NCBI RefSeq assembly: GCF_014905175.1
Contig: NC_057791.1
Coordinates: 992,001 to 1,056,000, forward strand
Length of the DNA stretch: 64,000 bases
Direction: 5' to 3'
DNA from: Aphidius gifuensis
Taxonomy: Eukaryota > Arthropoda > Insecta > Hymenoptera > Braconidae
A program made the position numbers and the translations under genes. This document shows positions 36,214 through 48,144 of this stretch, piece by piece. A model generated the notes under the pieces. That model made no database searches, was not told the origin of the DNA, and saw only the letters and a program-made list of their open reading frames with translations. Each line of letters starts with the position of its first letter. The first letter of the stretch is position 1.

Positions 36214-38928
36214 ATGAGAAAAGAATTAAAAACAATTGACCATGAAACAGAGGCAAATGAAAGAACAGCATTGCGACAAAAATTTGAATCAATTGATGAT
36301 GTTCTACCATTTGTTGGAAATTTTGGAAAATATCAAATATATTTATTAATTGCATTATTTCCATACTGTATAATATATTCAAATTTATATTTTTCAACAT
36401 TTTTTTTAACACTTGTACCACAAGAACACTGGTGCCAAGTTGATGAATTTAAAAACCTCAATTTAACAATGGAACAAAGGTAAATACAATTTATTTTAAC
36501 TAAAAATGAAATTTAAATAAAAAAAAATATTAAAAGACAATAAACAAATCACAAATGACAAGAAAAAATTAATTAAAAAAAAAAAAAACTAATCACTGTA
36601 AAAGTCTAATTACAAAAATGACAATAAAATTATTAATTTCTTCTTTTTAAAATTTACATATAATAAAAATCGGACTACAATCAACTATGTAATACTCGAT
36701 AAAAAAAAAAAAAAAATTATCGACTTTTAATTAGTACTCATTAATACAATCGTTAAAATTACAAAAAAATTTTTTCAGCAATTTTTAAATGCTCCACAAT
36801 TGACCCCACGTTCCCCCGAAAAAAATTAATAATAATAAATTTTTTTTTGTCGACAATTAACCCCCTTTTCCCCCCACAGAAAAAATTATTAATAATTTTT
36901 TTTTTTTGTATAAAGAGTTAAAGCAGCAATTCCATCATCAAATGAATATCCCTACTATGATAAATGTCATAAAAAAAATTTAAATTACACACAATTATTA
37001 TCGAGTGATAATATAAATAATTTAAATAATATTGAAGAATGGAAAACTAATGAAACAATTGAGTGTAATAAATGGGAATATAATATGTCTGTTGTTCCAT
37101 ATCTCAGTATTGGTAGTGAGGTGCGATTATCATTGTCTTTATTATATAAAATTATGTTACTATTTTTAATTTTTTTTTTTTTAAATAATTTTTAATAATA
37201 TAAAAATAATATTGTGATAAGAGAAGCCATTGACAGTCTTGTTACCCTTGTCGATTAGCTAGGCTGGGTATGTGACCAGGAATATTTAATATCATCAGCC
37301 CAAGCAATTTTTTTTTGTGGCTCAATACTTGGTGGTTTTATATTTGGCTGGATTGCTGATCATAAAGGACGTATACCAGCTTTGGTACTATGTAATTTTA
37401 TTGGACTAGCTGGTACAATTGCAACAGCAAATGCAACAACATTTTATGGATTTGCATTGTGTCGTTTTATTACTGGTTTTGCATTTGATAATTGCATCAA
37501 CATTCCACTTATTTTAGGTAACAAAAAAAATTAATTAATTTTGTTTTTGTATTGTTGATTTATTTATTATTTATTTTTTTTTTTTAGTTGTAGAATATAT
37601 GTCAGTTAAAAGACGTACGTTAGTTTTTAATATTGCATTTGGTGTACATTTTGCAATTGGCAGTACATTATTACCATGGGTTGCTTATTATGTTGCTAAT
37701 TGGAGACACCTAGCATACATTGTTGCAATACCAATGATTTTTGGATTATTTACACCATGGATATTGCCAGAAAGTGCACGGTAATTTTAATTTAATTTCA
37801 TTGATAATTTAATTTACAAAAAACAAATATATACGTTTTTTTTTTTTTCAGGTGGTATGCAACTAAAGGAAAATGGGAAAAAGTAATAGCAAATTTAAAA
37901 AAAATATCAAAAATAAATGGCATGAATCCAGATCCAATGATTTATGATAATTATGTGGTAAAAAAATAAACTAATTTTTCATCAAATTTATAAATATTAA
38001 TAACAATTATTTAAATTATTTAACAGAGAAATGCTAGTAATGCACACAAGTGTAATGAATCAGCAACATTATTGGATTTATTTAAAACACCAAGACTTGC
38101 TAGAACAACAATTTTAATTATTGCATTTTGGTAATAGCTAATTAATCAATAAATTAATTTTTTGTAATTGCTAAATTGTTATTTTATTTTTTTTAGGACA
38201 ATGACAATAATTTGTTTTGATGGACATGTTTATTCATTAAAGTTACTTCAAAGTTCTGTATTTGTATCATTTTCATTGGCATCAGCAACAGAATTACCAG
38301 CTGGTTTATTGGTGACATTGATACTTGATCGTTTAGGACGTCGTTTTTGTGGTTTTATAACAATAACTGGAATTGGTATTTGTAGTTTTGCTGAGTTATA
38401 TTTACCAGCTCGTATGTATTACAATTAATTTGAAAAACAAAATAATATTAATGATTTTATTTGAATAATTTTTGCTTGTTTTGTTTAAATAGCTGGAGCA
38501 AAATTAGCATCATCAGTTATGGCACGTTTTTGTGGTAATATGGCTGCAAATATTGGTCTTCAATATGCAGCTGAAGTATTACCAACACCAGTTAGAGGAC
38601 AAGGTGTTGCATTGGTACATATTTTTGGTATTTTAGCACATGCTGTTGCACCTTACATCACTGATCTTGTAAGTTATAATTAAATTTTTTTTTCCTTATC
38701 AATTTACATGTTAAAATATAATATGAATTCAAGGTTTTTATATGGACTGGTCTACCAATGATGTTTTTGGGTGTAACAGCACTTTTAACTGGATTATTGG
38801 TGCTATTTCTACCAGAAACACTTGGACGTGATCTACCTCAGACACTTCAACAGGGTGAAGATTTTAGCAGAGGTGATAAATTTTGGTCATTTCCATTTTG
38901 TAATAAACAAGAAAATGAAAATGATTAA
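36214..38928 (+). CDS. SLC22-family organic cation / carcinine transporter-like protein, copy 2
   Basis: Paralog of the gene at 30021. Nine exons: 36214-36479, 36916-37120, 37259-37517, 37588-37780, 37852-37957, 38027-38130, 38197-38411, 38493-38668, 38734-38928; 572 aa, frame closes. It shares FVGNFGKYQIY before TM1, VPQEHWCQV in the first loop, GWIADHKGRIPAL (motif A, with Lys for the usual Arg), PESARWYA, DRLGRR and LPETLGRDLPQTLQ. It is shorter than copy 1 at both ends, and the C-terminus stops soon after the last TM. Exon 3 (259 bases) and exon 7 (215 bases) match copies 1 and 3 in length and phase. An acceptor after GATTAG is used for exon 3. Confidence 0.88.
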
Positions 38929-40064
38929 AAAAACTTAATTTCAACTTAAATATAATACTTTAACAATTACCATTTTTATCTTACAAAAAAAAAAATTTTA
39001 TAAATGAAATAATAAATGAAAATAAATGATTTATATTATTATTTATCTATGAATTTTTTATTGTAATTTAAATGAATAAATAGAGCAGGTCAGCCTCTTG
39101 TAGTACAGCATAGAAAACCTCCTCGCCTATTCTATGTTCCTGATACGAACTTGTCTTTTTTTGAAAAAATACATAGTCGAAATTTTTTTTTTCAGGGTAT
39201 TATAAATTAGAAAAGGTATTTTTTCCACAAAAAAAAATACCTCTTTGCCTATTATTTGTTCCTGATACGAACTTGTCTTTTTTTAAAAAAATACATAGTC
39301 GAAATTTTTTTTTTCAGGGTATTATAAATTAGAGGAGGTATTTTTTCTACAAAAAAAAATACCTCTTTGCCTATTCTTTGTTCCTGATACGAACTTGTCT
39401 TTTTTTAAAAAAATACATAGTCGAATTTTCAAAATTTTGGGGTATTATAAATTAAAAGAGGTATATTTCTATTTTCTACTTTTTATAATAGAGAAATACA
39501 TTTATAAAAATTTTTCTAAAAGAAAAATAAACAAATTTATTAGAAATTCCAAGTATGATTTATCAGGTTCAATGTAATTATTTATTTATTTTATTTTACA
39601 TAAATTTAAACTGTACAGTTGTTTTTTCATTTTTTTTTATTTTGTACATTCATTTATCATACAAATTGGACTATCATTAAAATGTACTTAAAATGTTTAA
39701 ATGAGTTTTCTAAAATTTTATTAAACAATATACTTTTTCAAAATTAATTTTATATATTTTTATTATTTCTCTTATTGGCACTGACCTGTCCAACAACCAT
39801 CAAACTGAACTACTCTTATATTTTCTTTTTTAAAGACAGGCCTAATAAGTACTGAAATGATTCTACTGAAAAATATTTAAAATAATAACAAAAAAAAAAA
39901 AAAAGAAAAATTAAACAAATGTAACTAACAATTGAATGAATAATAAATCGAGAGAAATAATCTTTGGAATGATGAAAAAATTGTCTGATGTTTTTACAAC
40001 AACAATAATAATAATAAAACTAAATAAAATAAAAATTAAATTTTATTAAAATAATAATAATTTG
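38929..40064. other. Intergenic DNA between convergent transporter copies 2 and 3
   Basis: The two genes point toward each other here. The main content is the second satellite block (39117-39479). 39775-39860 is a short less AT-rich stretch with no recognised meaning. The plus-strand frame at 39395-39577 lies in and beside the repeat and is not a gene. Confidence 0.45.
39117..39479 (+). repeat. Second block of the ~122 bp satellite (three units)
   Basis: Three head-to-tail units begin at 39117, 39239 and 39361, an exact 122-base step. Each opens with ACCTC..GCCTATTCT(A/T)TGTTCCTGATAC and continues with GAACTTGTCTTTTTTT, a poly-T stretch and TCAGGGTATTATAAATTAG. The box matches the one in the 1085-2330 array (CATTCTATGTTCCTGATAC), so both belong to one family, though the spacer sequence has diverged between the two loci. 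Confidence 0.9.
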
Positions 40065-42639
40065 CTATAATCTTGTTGAATCAATTGTGCCAAGACTACC
40101 TGGATTATAACCAGCATTAACAGCACCAATTTTTCTTCTATATTTTTTTCTTTTTTCATGTGATGCTGATAAACATGGTATCCACCAAAAACTTTGTTCT
40201 TTACCAAAATCATTACCTTCTTGTAATGATTCTGGTAAATCTTGTCCAAGTGTTTCTGGTAATGTTAGCGTTAAAAATGCATCAATCATTGATACAACAC
40301 CAAGTGCTATTAATGGTAATTCTTTTTTAATATCAGCAAGATAAATAACATATGGACCAATAATATGAGCAAAATATCCAATAATATGAATTAATGATAC
40401 ACCTTGAGCACGTACAACTGTTGGTAACATTTCAGCAGCATATTGAAAGCCAATATTTGCTGCAATATTAACACCAAGTCTTGCAAATATTGCCATTGCA
40501 ACTGTTATTGAACCTGTTGATATAAAAATATAAATATTAATGTTAATTTAAATATTAAATTTTATAAATGTTTTACCTTCTGGTGTAAAAATTGCAACAA
40601 ATGAAAATATTCCACATATAAACATTGATGAAAAACCCATCCAACGTCGTCCCCATCTGTCGAGAAATAGAGCTAATAATAATGCAGCTGGTAACTCAGT
40701 TAATGCAGCAAGTGAAAATGATGTAAATACATCTGGATGAAGTAATTTCATGTTCCATACATGACCATCAAAAACAAGAATCATCAAAAGCCTATAACAT
40801 AAAAATTATTATAATTTATTAAATTGTATTTTTAAAAGTTTTTTTTGACTTCTTACCAATAGATAACAAGTACAACTGTAATTCTTGCAAGTCTTGGTTT
40901 TTTAAATAAATCCAAAACAGTATAATTTTGTCTTTTTTTATCTTTTTCTAATAATGCATTACAACTTTTTTCAAATTCTTCATAAATTTCTGGTGCAACT
41001 GTTTTACCATTCATTTTTTCAAATTTTTTTAACATTTCAATTGCTTTATCAGTTTTACCAGCCATTAAATACCATCTAGCACTTTCTGGTGCTATCCAAG
41101 GACCAAAAAATGCTGTTGCAAGTGGTAATGCTGTTACAACACTCAGCACTCGCCAATCAGCAATCCAATATGCGATCCATGGTAATACACTTGCTGCTAT
41201 TGCAAAATATATACCAAATGACATGTTGGCAACAAGAGTTCTGTATTTTGGACCAACATATTCAATTGCTAAAAATAACATTTAAATTAATTTTTTTCTT
41301 GTTTACTTTTCATCTTAATTAGTCAAATGTTTTTTTTTTAAATTAAAAATACTTACTTATGATAAATAAAATATTAAAACAATTATCAAATGATGTACCA
41401 ACAACCATTCTTGCAAGTGCAAATGACCAAAAACTATTACAAAATGCTGTTGCAACAGATGCAAAAAAACCAACAGCATTACATGATACAAGTGCTGGTA
41501 TTCTACCATAACGATCAGCAATATATCCAAATATAAAACCACCAATAATACTGCCAATAAAAAATGCTGATTGTGCTGCTGATGATAAATAAGTTTTATC
41601 ACAAACCCATTCAAGCTGTAAGCATAATAATATATTTATATTTATTTTGTTTTTAAAATTAAAAAATAATATATAATAATACCTCAGCAGCAATTGATGC
41701 ATATGGTACACCAGTGTAATTAAAACTCCAGCCATTATCACATTTTTTAATTGGCCATGTTGAATCAGGTGTTTTTATACCTGATATCATAACTTCAGTA
41801 AAATTAACAGCATACATATGACATCTTGAAAATAATGGTGAACCTTCAGTACCAAGTTCTTCAGCATTTGCAAGTGGTATTGACAGTCTAATTCTAAAAT
41901 AAATAAAATTTTTTTTTATAATTAGTTGATTTTTTTCATTGATGTTTTCTATTCTTTGTTTATATTTTTATCAAAGAAGAGTAATCAAGATCCCCCACAA
42001 CCTTGAGACATTTTTTTTTCTACAACTTTTATTTCAAGTTTAAGATACAAAGGAATTGTAAAAAATAAATCCGCATTGAACAAGGTCGAATTGTTAATTT
42101 ATCCCGCGGCAGGTAAATGGCTTTGTTGCGTTTTATATAAAGAAGAAAAAAAAATAAAAAATTAAATGGTTTATCTGAACCGGTTCCGGTTGAATCACCA
42201 AGAATTATTTGATTTATTTATCATGATTAATCAACAAAATAAATATATTTGTTTATTAATTTTTCTTCATAGACAATTGTAATGATTTATCAATTAAATA
42301 TCTATCTATTTGTTGATGAATTTAAAGATATAAAATCAGCAATATACTTAGATTATTTATAAATATTTATCAAGTTAATTTAACTTACTTTTCATGATCA
42401 GTGAGATTCCATTCATTGAGTTCTGGTACATTACACCAGTGCTCATTAGGTACCAGGGTCAAAAAAAATTGTGTAAAGTACAGGAAGGCATATACAAAGG
42501 TGAAGGGTAACAGCAAAATAAATAGAATAAATTGATAAAGTCCTGCTTCACCCACGTATGGAAGTATATCATCGAATGTTTCAATTTTTGGTCTTGTTTC
42601 ACCCTCATCTCCTTTTTTCTTTTCAACAGCCATTGTCAT
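40065..42639 (-). CDS. SLC22-family organic cation / carcinine transporter-like protein, copy 3
   Basis: Third paralog, inverted relative to the other two. Six exons (minus): 42389-42639, 41683-41893, 41357-41615, 40857-41268, 40577-40791, 40065-40513; 598 aa. Motifs are FDDILPYVGEAGLYQF, LVPNEHWCNVPEL, GYIADRYGRIPAL (motif A), IEYVGPKYRTLVANMS, PESARWYLM, DRWGRRW and LPETLGQDLPESLQ. The 412-base exon equals two exons of copy 1 joined (299 + 113), and the last exon has no internal intron, so introns differ between copies. The C-terminal tail is basic (KRKKYRRK). A GC-richer core promoter lies upstream (42895-42980). Confidence 0.9.
42178..42185. promoter_or_regulatory. Perfect AACCGGTT palindrome in intron 1 of transporter copy 3
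   Basis: AACCGGTT, followed by CCGGTT, stands out in this AT-rich intron. It equals the consensus of the epithelial factor Grainyhead. Function is inferred from the motif alone. The same 8-mer also occurs at 352-359. Confidence 0.3.
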
Positions 42640-42894
42640 TTTTTTTTTTTAAATTATTATTTCAAATTAAATAATAATTAACACACTGTTAAACAATTAA
42701 ACATCACTATAACAAAAAATTATTAAAACTTATTAAAACTAAAACTGCACAAATTTAAAATTTAAAAAATCTAAAATTTAATTTATTTATTGTTTTCACT
42801 TAGTAAAATATTTAATTTAACTATCATATATAAATATAAATATAATACACTTCATTGTTGATAATAATAATTTTTAAAATTTTAAATTTATAAT

Positions 42895-43110
42895 AAAAAC
42901 GTAGGTCCCGATCAACTGTTTCCCCAGTAACTGATGCTTTGGGGCCTTTATAGTCTTGCTCGTGAGACGATTATTTACCCCACCACAAAAAATTTTAAAC
43001 CACACATGCACAACTATACTACTTTCAAGTATTTAAATTAACAAAAAATATATTAATAAATAAATTAAATTAATATTAATTTTACAAGGATTCCCCTTGA
43101 CGTCACAAAT
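42895..43110 (-). promoter_or_regulatory. GC-richer core promoter region of transporter copy 3
   Basis: On the minus strand, 42947-42953 reads TATAAAG followed by GGCCCCAAAGCATCAGTTAC, an initiator-like TCAGTT about 20 bases on; the spacing is shorter than the usual ~30. The sequence lies 260-340 bases before the ATG. 43098-43105 is TGACGTCA, a perfect CRE palindrome. Together these fit a regulated TATA promoter, but no start site is proven. Confidence 0.45.
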
Positions 43111-46100
43111 TTTTATATATTTTTTTTTTTTTCAATTTTTACTATTATTACCAGAGGGGTTTTTCTTATTAGTTGCTTTTAATTTTTAACTGTCATATTA
43201 CATACACGTCATGTGTTTACATTGAATCATAAAAATTTTCTACATGAGTTAATAATATTTGCAATAATATAATACATATTTATTTTACAATAAATAATTT
43301 TATTGAATGTTTGATTATGATTATTCAAAATGTAAGGTCATGGATTTTTGAGTGATAAGAATATTACTTGTTGCTATTGATAAAATAAATAGAAAATATA
43401 TATATAGTAATTGCAGATTAAATTTTATCAGTTCCTTGATGAAAAACATTGAATAAAAATTGAAAAATTATGAAAAATAATCATTAATTTATGATGAAAA
43501 ATAAAATGCTAATTTATAAAATTTTATTTTAAAAATTTGAAGGTTGAATAAATTCTAATTTTGATAAAACAATATTTTAAATAAATACCATAATCGAAAT
43601 AATTTTACATTAATCAATAATGTCTGTTTCTACAATTGTTTAAATACTATTTATTTATATTTTTTTTTTTTTTTTTGATATAAAATTATTACGTAATAAT
43701 TGTTAATATACATTATCAAAAAAAAAAAAAATAAAATGAGACAGTCATGCATAATAAATTTGATAAAATTAACGAGGCGAGAAGATAAATTGTCGAAAAA
43801 AAATAAAAATTTCAAGTGTCAGTTGCATAAAAGTTTTTAAGGAAAAACAATTTAATTATTATTTCTTTTTAATAATAATTTTTATAACACATTTAAAATG
43901 ATAATTATATTTTTATAAGACATTTGAAATAGTAATTAAATATTTTTTCATTGTCTAATTAAAAATATATAAATGGCATTGAACCTGTTTGGTTTGTTTA
44001 TATAGTAAAAGATGAAGGACTTAATTTAATACATTGAATTGCACAATTACCGTTTCAGGACTGGTTTATCAAGTTTTTTTTTTTTTATGATTCAGGTAAA
44101 TTTTTGAGTATGTAAATTGTACAAGATTGAGACAAAAGATGCACAATGAAACATCATGAACAATTCAAGGATAAATATCAATACGGAAAACTACTAAATA
44201 TTGTCAATGTTAATTTATCATTAATCATTAAATGCCTACAAATTAAGTAAAAGAAAAAATGTAATTTTATAATTATAATAATTAATTGAATGCTTTAATT
44301 ACTTGGAAAAATAATTGTTTATGTATTTTTTTTTTTAAAAAAGGATTTTCTTTTATAATTTAAATTTTTCTTTATGTCTAAAGACGATTTATGTATTTAT
44401 TGTAAGAAAATTAATGTTAATTTTAATTTAAAAAATCAAGAAATTATAAATTTATTACTATTTTTTTTTTTTTTTTCGTTTTCTAACAACTTTTTTTTTC
44501 TATTTAATTTTTAAACTTTACTTGAATTTTAACTTTGTCTGTTATCATTTTAATTTGTCAATAAATTTACAAGAAAATTTATTTTATTTACTAAAAAAAA
44601 ATAGTTAAATATGAAAATATAAAAATAAAAACATCAACTTTGATTTATCCATATATTTTATATCATAAACATCATAAATAATAATTTAGTTTTAAAAAAA
44701 TATTGTAATTATGATGTTCAGTAGTACGCATCAATATTTTATGTAACAAAACATTTCAAGATAATTGTGTGAAATATTCTTTTTACGGAAGTACTTAATT
44801 TTTATATTCTTAAAAAAAAAAAAAAACTAATAAAAAAAAAAGGGATGAACAATTAAATCTTGCACGCAATTTTTAAAAATTAAATTTTTTTAAAAAAACA
44901 AATATATATCAAAGATAAAAAAAAAAATTAATTCATGCGTAAAAAATTTTTATAAATTTAAATACAAACAATAATTAATAACGTAATAAATAAAATTATA
45001 TTTTTTCATGTCATTTTATTAACATATTTTTAAATTTTTAAGTAATTAAAAATCTTATTTCATGTATTTTATTATTTAAACAAGATAATAATTAAATTTA
45101 AAGTTGAAAAAAAAAACATCCTTGAATTTAATTTATTTTCTTATCTAAAAAAGACAAAAATATTTGTGATATTTAATGATAAATCTAGACGACAATAGAA
45201 CGAGATAAATTTTATAAAAAAAATTACATGACACGTGTGTATTATCAATGATTATTTAGATAAAAAAAAAAAAATGAATTTAAAATTTTTTTGTGATCTA
45301 CATAATAGCCTAGTACAAAAAATATTTCAATTGTTAATCGATTTTTGTATTAACACCAACGGACATCCGGTATATAAAAATATAAAATAATTATCAATAA
45401 ATGTTTATTAAAAAAAAAAAATTTATTTGTTAGAAAAATTAGTCCTTGATATTTCTTATATTTATTTTGTATTTTATTTGATTATTTGAATATTTAATGA
45501 AGAAGGACACGTGTTTATACCTTTCCATTGAAATATTTATTTATTCAAATTAATTTTTTATCTCATTTTTCATGAGATGAATATGCATTTATTGATTATA
45601 TTGATGATGTTTTACATACACATTTACGCAAATAAAAATGATAATAAAAATATACATGTATTTTTATATAAAACACCTTTATTTTTTTTCTCACAATTTT
45701 AATTTTACCTGAGGCATTAAATGACAATTACACTAAATCACATACCTGGAAATGTTATTAAATAATTTTTTTATAATCCGTAATATCTGATTGCATCAAT
45801 TTAATTTTACTCAAAGTGTTTTTAATTTAATTATTAGGTCAAATTTAGAGCGCTAAAATCAAATAGACTTTTTTTTTTTTTTCTAACGCGGTTTTATTAA
45901 TTATTTATGAAATAAAATTATTGCAAAGTGTTTTTACTTTTTTTATAAATAAATAATATTGTATTAGTATTGCTCATCAATAAATATATTTTTTTTTAAT
46001 TTTTATTTATAATTTAAGTGACAATTTTACAGGCATGAAACCTTGCTATTTGTTAGACAACGGTAAATACATTTGTGCCATAAGAAACTTCATTATGATA

Positions 46101-47738
46101 ATAAAAAAAATAATATATTTAATAATAAAAAATATTTTATTCCCGGAATATACACGTCGATTTATATTTTATTGATTATATTTTTTAAAATTGAGGAAAA
46201 CTTGATGTTTAATTATTTTTTTTTCATGCACAATCTGGGTGAGACGTGAGTATGATTTTTTTTTTTTCGATAATTATCAATGTAGTCATATTGCAATTTG
46301 CAATAGTTAAAATAATTATACGTTTTGTAATATAAAACCAGCATATGAAAAATAAAAAAATTAATTTATTTTATCAGAAAGTATATATTTATTATTGTCA
46401 AAGAGTTGAATAATAATTTCATGTTTGAAATAATTTTTTCAAAGATAAAAATCATATATGGGTATATGAAAGTAATGCGAACGAAATAAAAATAAGAAAA
46501 ATAAACAATGGAAAAAAAAAAAAAAAAATTTGTAATATAAAACCAGTATGTTTGTATCCATAAACAAATTGAAATAAGTTATTCTTCGCAGCTATACGAT
46601 ATTTTAATCAAAAAGAAAAATAAATTATAATTATTGTCACAGTGTTTGGATGCTTGAAATAATTTAATAAAGATAAAAATAAATAGAAAAAATTGAAAAA
46701 TAAATAAATATAATAATTAAAAATAATATTGCGCATTTTAAAAAACATGTTAATAAAATTGTTTAATTTTTCATTATGATAAATATACAAGTTAGTTAAT
46801 TTTTAATACTGACAACAATAATCCATATAAATGACGCATTTAATTGTTCAATTGACATTAACACTTGAGAATATTTAACCCATAATTGTCACCAATGAAT
46901 AACCATATACAATAATGTATAAGCTTCACACAAAATACACTAAATCATTTAGTCTCATTTTTTTTTTTTTGTTTAATTTTTAAATTGTAAATGATATACC
47001 ACGAATACCAATCAAAATCATATTAAATACACTTGATACATTATGCAGAGTATCATAAGAAAAAATAAAAGTCATTAATGTATATGACATATAAAAAAGA
47101 AATATTTATATATGAAAAATAATAAATGAAACATCAAATCAATAACACTCGTTACTCTAATGATAAATATTAACCCGCATTTAAAAAAAAAAAAATTCTT
47201 ATGCTCAAGTTTTTTCTCATTAATTATCAATATTCAACAATTTTTTTTTTTTTTTTTTTTATTTCTAATGATTATTCTTATTGTGTAATAAAAAAAAAAA
47301 AAAAGTTTTTTATATTTTTCTTTTAAAAAACAATAATGTTACATTGAATTAATCAATAAAAAAAAAATATTTATTATCACGATTGTTGAGTAAATCATCA
47401 ACAATAATGGTAAAAAAAAAGAAAAAGATCAATTTTATAATGAGATTCTAAAAATACTTTAAATATTTTATGAAAAAAAAAAAAAATTTGTAAATTACTC
47501 ACAAGTTATTGAAGATAAAAATAAATATAAAAAAAAAAAAACTTGTATAAAAATAAAAAAACTTTTTCATTTAATTAATTATTTTTTTGATGTCATTTAT
47601 TTTCAAGTTAATAGTATGATTGTCACATCACTCATCGCAGTCTTAACAAGTACTAATCCACCAAGAGTAACTAAACTCATAAAGTAATAGAAAATTTAAA
47701 AAAAAAATTGTCTAACAATGCAAGTTTTATTTATTTTT
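43111..47738. other. Long gene-poor AT-rich DNA
   Basis: About 4.6 kb without a convincing gene. Notable pieces are TATA-like spots at about 44000 (GTTTATATAGTAAAAG) and 45370 (GGTATATAAAAAT), and the block at 46018-46178 copied from upstream of transporter copy 2. The minus-strand frame at 46608-46790 is low-complexity and rejected. Confidence 0.4.
46018..46178 (+). repeat. Duplicate of the transporter copy 2 upstream block
   Basis: Begins GTGACAATTTTACAGGCATG. It aligns in order with 35605-35802 through TTGTTAGA.AACG.TAAAT, CATTTGTGCC, AACTTCATTATGATAATAAA, AATAATAAAAAATAT, GGAATATAC and TATATTTTATTGATTA. It lacks a piece of about 11 bases and another of about 17 that the other copy has. 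No transporter exon follows it. Confidence 0.8.
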
Positions 47739-48144
47739 TTAAACGAAGCCATTATGATGATCAAGCAACTGTGTATTATTTGACCATGATTTTACCATAG
47801 ATTTCATCAACATTGACATTGTACATCTAAATTTTTCACCTTGATGAAATAAACAAAAATAAAACAAGACAAAAAAAAACCAACTAAGAATACAAATTAC
47901 AATTTTTTATACCTATATTAAAAGATTAAAAATAAAAAAAAATGTATACACAGTAGAATGAGTAAAATAGGAAGATGGAATTTGGAGGGAAGTTAATTTC
48001 TATTGTATAAAAGTGACGAATAAAAGAGGGAACATAATGAAACTAACAAGCCTCATAAGCATTATCAATTAGTAGCCATAAATATTTATGACGTTTATCA
48101 TATACATTGTCATAAAATGCATCATATTGTGTTACAAGGAAATC
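47739..48144 (-). CDS. Possible unrecognised two-exon coding segment (C-terminal part of an unknown gene)
   Basis: Two minus-strand segments, 48048-48144 and 47739-47839, join in frame across an intron with a GTTAGT donor and a pyrimidine-rich acceptor ending CATCAAG, giving 65 codons and a TAA stop. The first reads DFLVTQYDAFYDNVYDKRH, KYLWLLIDNAYEA; the second CEKFRCTMSMLMKSMVKSWS, NNTQLLDHHNGFV. Composition is protein-like (W, D, E, C, Q) rather than the F/I/K/N noise common here. The plus strand is also partly open, so strand is not certain. No upstream exon or domain is recognised. It may be a real small gene, a pseudogene, or chance. Confidence 0.3.

Noticed and set aside
39395..39577. 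60-codon plus frame
   Set aside because: Lies in and beside the 122 bp satellite; K/F/I-rich noise.
46608..46790. 60-codon minus frame
   Set aside because: Almost only F, L, N, I, Y; typical chance frame in AT-rich DNA.
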